Made by a program: the position numbers and the translations under genes
The notes under the pieces: model-generated
Databases searched by the model: none
What the model saw: only the letters and a program-made list of their open reading frames with translations
Told to the model about the DNA's origin: nothing
Shown: positions 60,001 through 64,000 of the stretch, in pieces
How positions within the stretch are numbered: position 1 is the stretch's first letter
How the letters are laid out: each line of letters begins with the position of its first letter
Source of the DNA: AP-15 sp963762575
GTDB lineage: Bacteria; Pseudomonadota; Alphaproteobacteria; ATCC43930; CGMCC-115725
DNA length: 64,000 bases
Direction: 5' to 3'
Assembly: GCA_963762575.1 (NCBI GenBank)
Contig: CAVXLL010000001.1
Span: forward strand, 992,001 to 1,056,000

Positions 60001-60114
60001 ACAGACGTTTCCTTCAACAACGTCGCTGGGAATTTGCAGTGCCAGGGCAACACCCCGCCTCCGACATCGGGCTCAAACACGGTGAAAGGCAACGTCCAGG
60101 GCCAATGCCATTGA
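57022..60114 (+). CDS. Large secreted zinc metalloprotease with PA14-like and repeated beta-helix-like C-terminal regions
   Basis: From ATG at 57022 (gggagg 9 bases upstream) this has 1030 residues and a signal peptide (cleavage near GALAQ). A metzincin-type zinc site LAHELGHDLGLDHT is at His274/Glu275/His278/His284, followed by a possible Met-turn (TNLMTTG) at about residue 330. The middle 400 residues are unfamiliar. A PA14-like segment follows at about 715-800 (AGHDDGLQLKIG). The last 180 residues carry nine GN-(V/L)-x-(V/I/other) units (INGNVTV, IKGNLTI, VGGNVQI, INGNLQI, VKGNLQV and others), like a right-handed beta-helix. It has many Cys. It lacks a PEP-CTERM tail. Probably an extracellular protease or adhesin; substrate unknown. 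Confidence 0.82.
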   Translation: MGETKRRPGRMVRSFLFSATACLASGGALAQCIPNPFPSPGEVPCYIVVQPIDVCGTTGGSCAPFNTTSTNGVGNPSTAGSPFNAAGEPVNETSLNPIGFTVDPATGASPPSTGYTTPGTDITRKLLNQLGVDLMWLKMATYNSPINTSTNTTFQTLNVTQTTNSSGATIYQSSDFLTLSYQNQIKQGMPTFGINSTTNLPNLNPNYPFQPLGSPSNVINMFFVDTLNPPPQQAGGTLFGFSWIGNNGVAIAQNVFGYPRSRTSPPPRPSTLAHELGHDLGLDHTTFAAGPFTPPPYSAPLGVVPPIPTNPLVGECDPSYPACSTNLMTTGSLRTESTVGCLLAPQGTTLSTCFTTVSGVKVPLPTLSNGMADQVNTPSSGTSTLLPLSQQAEVLTGGSGLLSPFLIQSGLLNPIPHETTKAQLETGGSSTDAIFDLSGPAGGRPGETLVAWVVTLPPGQTFARHNPFHIVSQSRKDLVQNVTYYPDADNNPIVKDIAYHPGADDNSANPSIGMAADNPCASATAECLMIKFQPPGLGAHDSISFSNGILKSILFSKGIVSGGGAPISNDDLCKAKITYLFSDGYATTSKLGRCPALSLPLISSSWRPDPTVSPRKVKENVLLAALSSTSTTQAGTVTGSAYLNNAAASNAVIGFSHGAPDVTFSVPSPNPACAGATFAGDTLCFNSSAASNGYTLGGFLASGGATMVTGSAAALAANLNNTVFEFTGNVTVTTGEMFQAGHDDGLQLKIGSDLVINEPGETAFTTTPYTYTGPSGTFAFDLVYGECCGAPAVLGVSLPLESAMACTPDPNNPSQCLYDPTQTGLSDANPKEEADQPGQSCNNGTANTGIINGNVTVSAGEQCTYTSPCEIKGNLTINGGGVWLNCAVDGNLTDNAGMLVLAQSASVGGNVQISGASAFTIGASVPFPAVTINGNLQIQNLPGTVPQQGTVCGTQVKGNLQVQSNASPIEIGGSSGCGDKVSGNLQVNNNTAMTDVSFNNVAGNLQCQGNTPPPTSGSNTVKGNVQGQCH

Positions 60115-60150
60115 CCGCGATAGACGTAGCGGCGCCCGGGAGAGATAGGG

Positions 60151-60171
60151 AAAGCGCCCCGCTGGCGCTTT
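60151..60171. terminator. Hairpin terminator candidate between convergent genes
   Basis: aaagcgcc at 60151-60158 and ggcgcttt at 60164-60171 pair perfectly around a 5-base loop. It lies 36 bases after the metalloprotease stop and about 90 bases from the end of the convergent cyclase-like gene. There is a short T-run on the plus strand. Confidence 0.6.
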
Positions 60172-60259
60172 GCCGGCCGTTGGTCGTTCAAATTCTTGCA
60201 GGAGACGACGTGTCGCCCGTTCAGAACGACAAGCGCGCGGGCGCGGTTGGTTGCGCTGC

Positions 60260-62050
60260 TTACTCGAAGCCGGCCTTGCGCAGCCCGTCGAGGATGTGGT
60301 CGATACCCGCCCGATCTCGGTAGGTCCGCATGAAGCCGGCTTCGACGACACCGAGGCTGCTATCGAATTTCTTTAGATCGTCCAGGGCAGCGCGGGCCTC
60401 GTCAATCCGACCCAGCTGGGCGAGGCCGGCAACGACATAGCGCAGGCCGTGCGGCCAATTCCGGCTGAGCGACCACGACCGTCGCCCGGCTTCGACGGCC
60501 TCGGCATAGTGCCGCATCTGGTAGTGCGCGCCGGCGAGCGCGGGAAGCCAGATGAACAGGCGCGGATCGCTGGGGCTGAGGCGAATGCCCTTTTCCGCCA
60601 GGCCGATGGTCTCTGCCGGCCGGCCGGCGTAGAGGTACATTTGCCCGAGCAGGACATGAGCGGCGGCAAAGCTCGGGTTGAGCTTGATCGCCTCCTCGAA
60701 GGCCGCGATCCCGCGCTCGGAACGGCGCGTCCACATGCACGCCAAGCCGAGCGCAAAATGGGCGTTGGGGTAGCGCGGATCGAAGGCAACGGCCTGTCGC
60801 GCGAGATCGTACGCGTCCTCGAAGCGGGCATCGGCATCGTCGGCCCATCCAATCATCGCCGCGCTGGAAAGCGAGATCGAGAGACCTGCGACGGCTTGCG
60901 GATATTGCGGCTCGATCGCCAAGGCGCGCCGGAAATAGGCTTGCGCCTCGATGTTGTCCGCCTTGTTCTGCCGGTAATGGTGCCACACGCCATGCTGATA
61001 GAGTTCGTAGGCATCCGCGCTTTCTGGTGGCCGCTCGGCAATGCGCTCGCGTTCGAATTTGAGGATTTCGGGCTCGATTGCGCCGGCGATGGCGTGGGCG
61101 ATCTCGTCTTGCAGCTCGAACAGGTCGGTGAGGTCGCGATCGTACCTCTCGGCCATTATGTGATGGTTCGTGTCGGCCTGGATCAACTGCATCGTAACGC
61201 GGACCCGGCGGCCTGATTTGCGTACGCTGCCTTCGAGGACATAGCGCACGCCAAGTTCCTGTCCGACTTTCTTTATGTCGACGGTCTTGCCCTTATAGGT
61301 GAAGGTCGAGTTGCGGGCGATCACCGGAAAGGCGCGCCAGCCGGCGAGCATCGAGATGATGTCCTCGGTGATGCCGTCGGCGAAAAACTCCTGCTCGGGA
61401 TCGCCGCTGAAATTGGCGAACGGCAACACCGCGATGGCGCGCCGATCGTCGAAGGCCGGCGCGCTCGCCGCGAGCATGGCGGCGACAAGGTCTTCCGACA
61501 GCTCGGCCATCTCGCCGGCCATGCGGTAGACCCTGATGGGTCTCGCTATATTCTTGAGGGTCTGGGGGCCGAGATCCTCGAAATCGAAATCGATTTTATC
61601 GGCAACCTGTTGATGGACGACATCCGATACATAGACACTGCCGGGCTTGGCCAGCGCCTCGACCCGCGCCGCAATGTTGACGCCGTCCCCGAAGATGTCG
61701 CCTTCCTCGGCAATGATGTCGCCGAAATTAATCCCGATCCGCATCGCGATGCGCTGTTCCTCGAGCAGCGCCTGGTTCGTTTGTGCGACCGCATCGCGCA
61801 GCGCGGCCGCGCAGCGCGCCGCCTCGACGACGTCGTCGAAATCAGCGAGAACTATTTCGGCGGTCTCCTTGAAGATGGTTCCGCCGAATTTGCCGATTTG
61901 CGGTTCGACGACCCCGGTCAGAAGCCCCCTCAGTTCGGCGAAGTTCTCTTTCTCGTCGCCGGGCAGCAAGCGGCTATAGCCCGCGACCAGAATCGCCGCC
62001 AGCCGGCGCCTAACGCGCTCTCCCGGTTGCTCCAGCACGACCCTGTGCAC
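60260..62050 (-). CDS. Class III cyclase-like/TolB-N-like/TPR protein with a degenerate cyclase site
   Basis: From GTG at 62050 this has 596 residues. Residues about 15-180 are a class III adenylate/guanylate cyclase homology domain. Residues about 205-335 are the FlgO/TolB-N-like domain that usually follows it (AIAVLPFANFSGDPEQEFFADGI, GVRYVLEGSVRKSG). TPR repeats fill the rest. In active relatives two Asp bind metal: one in ADVVGYSRL, one in TGDG. Here the first region reads LAAILVAGYSRLLPG, without that Asp and about three residues shorter. The second reads FKETAEIVLADF, without the GDG. The later GDGVNIAARVEAL is kept. Catalysis is therefore unlikely; a regulatory or binding role is possible. 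The frame is clean. Confidence 0.82.
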   Translation of the reverse strand: MHRVVLEQPGERVRRRLAAILVAGYSRLLPGDEKENFAELRGLLTGVVEPQIGKFGGTIFKETAEIVLADFDDVVEAARCAAALRDAVAQTNQALLEEQRIAMRIGINFGDIIAEEGDIFGDGVNIAARVEALAKPGSVYVSDVVHQQVADKIDFDFEDLGPQTLKNIARPIRVYRMAGEMAELSEDLVAAMLAASAPAFDDRRAIAVLPFANFSGDPEQEFFADGITEDIISMLAGWRAFPVIARNSTFTYKGKTVDIKKVGQELGVRYVLEGSVRKSGRRVRVTMQLIQADTNHHIMAERYDRDLTDLFELQDEIAHAIAGAIEPEILKFERERIAERPPESADAYELYQHGVWHHYRQNKADNIEAQAYFRRALAIEPQYPQAVAGLSISLSSAAMIGWADDADARFEDAYDLARQAVAFDPRYPNAHFALGLACMWTRRSERGIAAFEEAIKLNPSFAAAHVLLGQMYLYAGRPAETIGLAEKGIRLSPSDPRLFIWLPALAGAHYQMRHYAEAVEAGRRSWSLSRNWPHGLRYVVAGLAQLGRIDEARAALDDLKKFDSSLGVVEAGFMRTYRDRAGIDHILDGLRKAGFE

Positions 62051-62155
62051 CTTTTATCTTAAGATGCGGCTTAAAGTGGTTCCGCGTCTCGTCGAGTATA
62101 TGTGAAGCAGCTCACACTCGCCCGTTTTTTTTGGCCGGCTTCGCCGCGGCCGTCC

Positions 62156-63929
62156 TCATTCGGGCAGCGGCGCCGCCTGCAACAGTTCGAGGTCGGATTG
62201 AAGCCGCGGCGCGTCGGCCAAGCGAATCCTGACGCAACGACCCGAGGCGAAAGTGTGGTGCGACGCGGGCCAGATGGCGCACCGCGTCGGCCGCCTCGTC
62301 GGGACCGCCAAGCTTGGCGGATGCCAATGCGAGGACACAATAGGGAAGGGCGAAGTTGCGGTTGCCTTCGATCGCTTTGCGGGCATGCGCAACGGCTTCT
62401 TCGGTGCGGCCGGAGAGGAGACACGCCAATGCCAGCGCCAACGCCGCGTGATAGACGAGCGGCTCCAACGGGCTCAGCTGCAAGGCTTTCTCGGCGTGCT
62501 CGATGGCGGTTTCATAGGAACCGCAAACACATCTCGTCATGGCATCGAAGCCGAGCACCGCAGCGGCGTTGGTATTGATCATCATCGCGCGGTCGACAGC
62601 CGCGAGTGCAAAATCGTGATCGCGGGTCAAGCTTGCATGCACCGAGCCGCCCAGCGCGAGGGCGAGCGGCGCGTCGGCCCCTTCGTCGATCGCGGCCCGC
62701 GCCATCCGTCTTGCAGCCTCCCGGTCATCGGGCTGCGCGCCCGGCCAGTCCATCAGATGCCGCTGCTGATAGCACCACGCGGCCAAGGCATTGGCCATCG
62801 CGAAGGCGGGATCCGCCTCCAGCGCCTCGGTCAACAACCGCAGCGCCTCCGCGTTGTCTTCCGGAGTTTCGGCGAAGGTCGGAGGAAAGGCCCGCAAGGT
62901 GAGGTCGTAGGCGTCTTGGTTCGCCTCGGGCTTGCGCCGTGCGCGCTCGATTTCCGCTTCGCGCAGCACCGGCCCGACCGAGCCGATCACGCTTTCGGTG
63001 ATCCTGTCCTGCAGATCGAACGTGTCTTCGAGGGTGCCGTCGAAGCGGTCGGCCCACAAATGCTGGCCGCTCGCCGCCTCGACGAGCTGGCAGGAGATGC
63101 GCACCCGGTTGCCGGCCTTGCGCAGGCTGCCCTCGACCACATACCGCACGCCGAGCTCACGCGCGACCTGCTTCGAATCCGCACCCTTTCCCTTGTAGCT
63201 GAAGCTGGTGTTCCGGGCCACGATCGAGAACCACCGCGCACGCGCCAGCTCGGTGATCAAATCCTCGGCCACACTGTCGAGAAAGAACTCGGTCTCGGCA
63301 TCGCCGCCGAGGTTTTGAAATGGCAACACGGCGAGCGCAGGCCTGTCGACTGGCGCGGCGGCTCTTCGTCGGCCGGTGCTCGCCGGGACGGCAGGTCTTT
63401 CTTCCAGCACGAGGCGGAAGACGCGCACCGGGCGGCTGATGTTCTTGACTTCGTGCTCGCCACAATCCTCGAACATGATTGGCAGGCGATCGCGAACCTG
63501 GTCGCGCACCGCGCGGCTGACGTTGATCCCGCCCGGTTCGGCCAACGCCTCCATCCGCGATGCGACGGCAACCCCGTCGCCGTAGATCAGATCGCCATCC
63601 GAGACCACATCGCCCATGTTGATGGCGAAACGAAACCGCAAGCGCCGCTCGGCCGGCATGTCGGCGCCCTGCTCCGGCATTGCCCGTTAAATCGCAATGG
63701 CGCAACGCACGGCGTCGACGACGCTGCTGAACTCGACCAGCAGACCGTCGCCCATTGTGCGCACGATGCGACCCCGGTGCTCGGCGATCTTCGGGTCGAC
63801 GAGATCTTGACGCACCGTTCTGAGCGCCGCCAGCGTGCTCTCCTCGTCGAGTCCCATGAGCCGGGAATAGCCGACAACGTCGGCGCACAAAATGACGGCA
63901 AACCTATGCTCTACTCTGGAATCTGCCAC
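62156..63929 (-). pseudogene. Class III adenylate/guanylate cyclase with TolB-N-like and TPR domains, broken by a stop and a frameshift
   Basis: The first 80 codons (ATG at 63929) hold a complete cyclase start with both metal Asp (ILCADVVGYSRLMG, TMGDGLLVEF). An in-frame TAA at 63687-63689 follows CAIAI, where relatives have Gln. The same frame continues RAMPEQGADMPAERRLRFRF and GDGVAVASRMEAL, then a TolB-N-like domain (LAVLPFQNLGGDAETEFFLDS) and TPR repeats. Near 62236 one extra base shifts the end: after GSLRQ the natural tail IRLADAPRLQSDLELLQA sits in another frame ending at 62156. Restored length is about 590 residues. As written, the cyclase domain is cut in two. It lies upstream of the related protein at 60.3-62.1 kb, on the same strand. 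Confidence 0.8.
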
Positions 63930-64000
63930 AACCTCCCGCCGTCCCCTCCGATTTCAACGCACCCAAGCAGCGTAGTCCCGGGGACACTCGCGTCAAGCCG

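Overview
The window is GC-rich, gene-dense DNA and reads as a chromosomal segment of an alphaproteobacterium. Hyphomicrobiales (Bradyrhizobium/Rhodoplanes-like) is the best guess. This rests on the gene content: class III cyclase-TPR proteins, a FadD-LivGHM operon, a CaiB/BaiF CoA-transferase, a dienelactone hydrolase and a short ComEC. It also rests on two inverted copies of a palindromic repeat of a type I associate with that group. This is inference from content, not a phylogenetic placement.

Layout. Positions 1-7.4 kb hold the structural half of an exosortase A (XrtA) exopolysaccharide locus: tyrosine autokinase, outer-membrane barrel, ExeA-like ATPase, polysaccharide deacetylase, FemAB-like protein and an XrtA-EpsI fusion. 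Positions 7.5-26.5 kb are mostly unrelated: a PEP mutase/isocitrate lyase relative, an acyl-CoA ligase, PepF, a D-aminoacylase relative, two ABC exporters (one strikingly degenerate), a GT4 glycosyltransferase, a PRC-barrel protein, an MFS carrier, an HtrA protease and a decayed selB. Positions 26.9-35.4 kb hold the regulatory half of the XrtA system: the sugar transferase that starts the polysaccharide, PrsK, PrsR and the TPR protein PrsT. Next come an unknown membrane protein, glnS, a dienelactone hydrolase, a CoA-transferase, a short Rieske protein and comEC.

Positions 44.3-54.5 kb carry a branched-chain amino acid-type ABC system (FadD-like ligase, LivG, LivH, LivM, and a distant binding protein). 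It is interrupted by about 4 kb holding poorly characterised secreted Cys-rich or propeller-like proteins. No livF is visible. Positions 55.5-60.1 kb hold a divergent pair of large secreted proteins, one a metzincin-type protease with C-terminal GN-type repeats. A 24-bp perfect palindrome lies between them. The window ends with two class III cyclase/TolB-N-like/TPR proteins; the first has lost the cyclase metal-binding aspartates.

A recurring feature is the number of one-base lesions in otherwise well-conserved genes. There are in-frame stops in the barrel gene and in the last cyclase gene. There are single-base frameshifts in pepF, prsK, prsT, the CoA-transferase gene, a Cys-rich-repeat gene, the last cyclase gene and possibly the HtrA gene, and about seven in selB. 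Most look like +1 insertions. They could be sequencing or assembly errors or real decay, and read-level data would decide. I recognised no tRNA, rRNA or CRISPR array.
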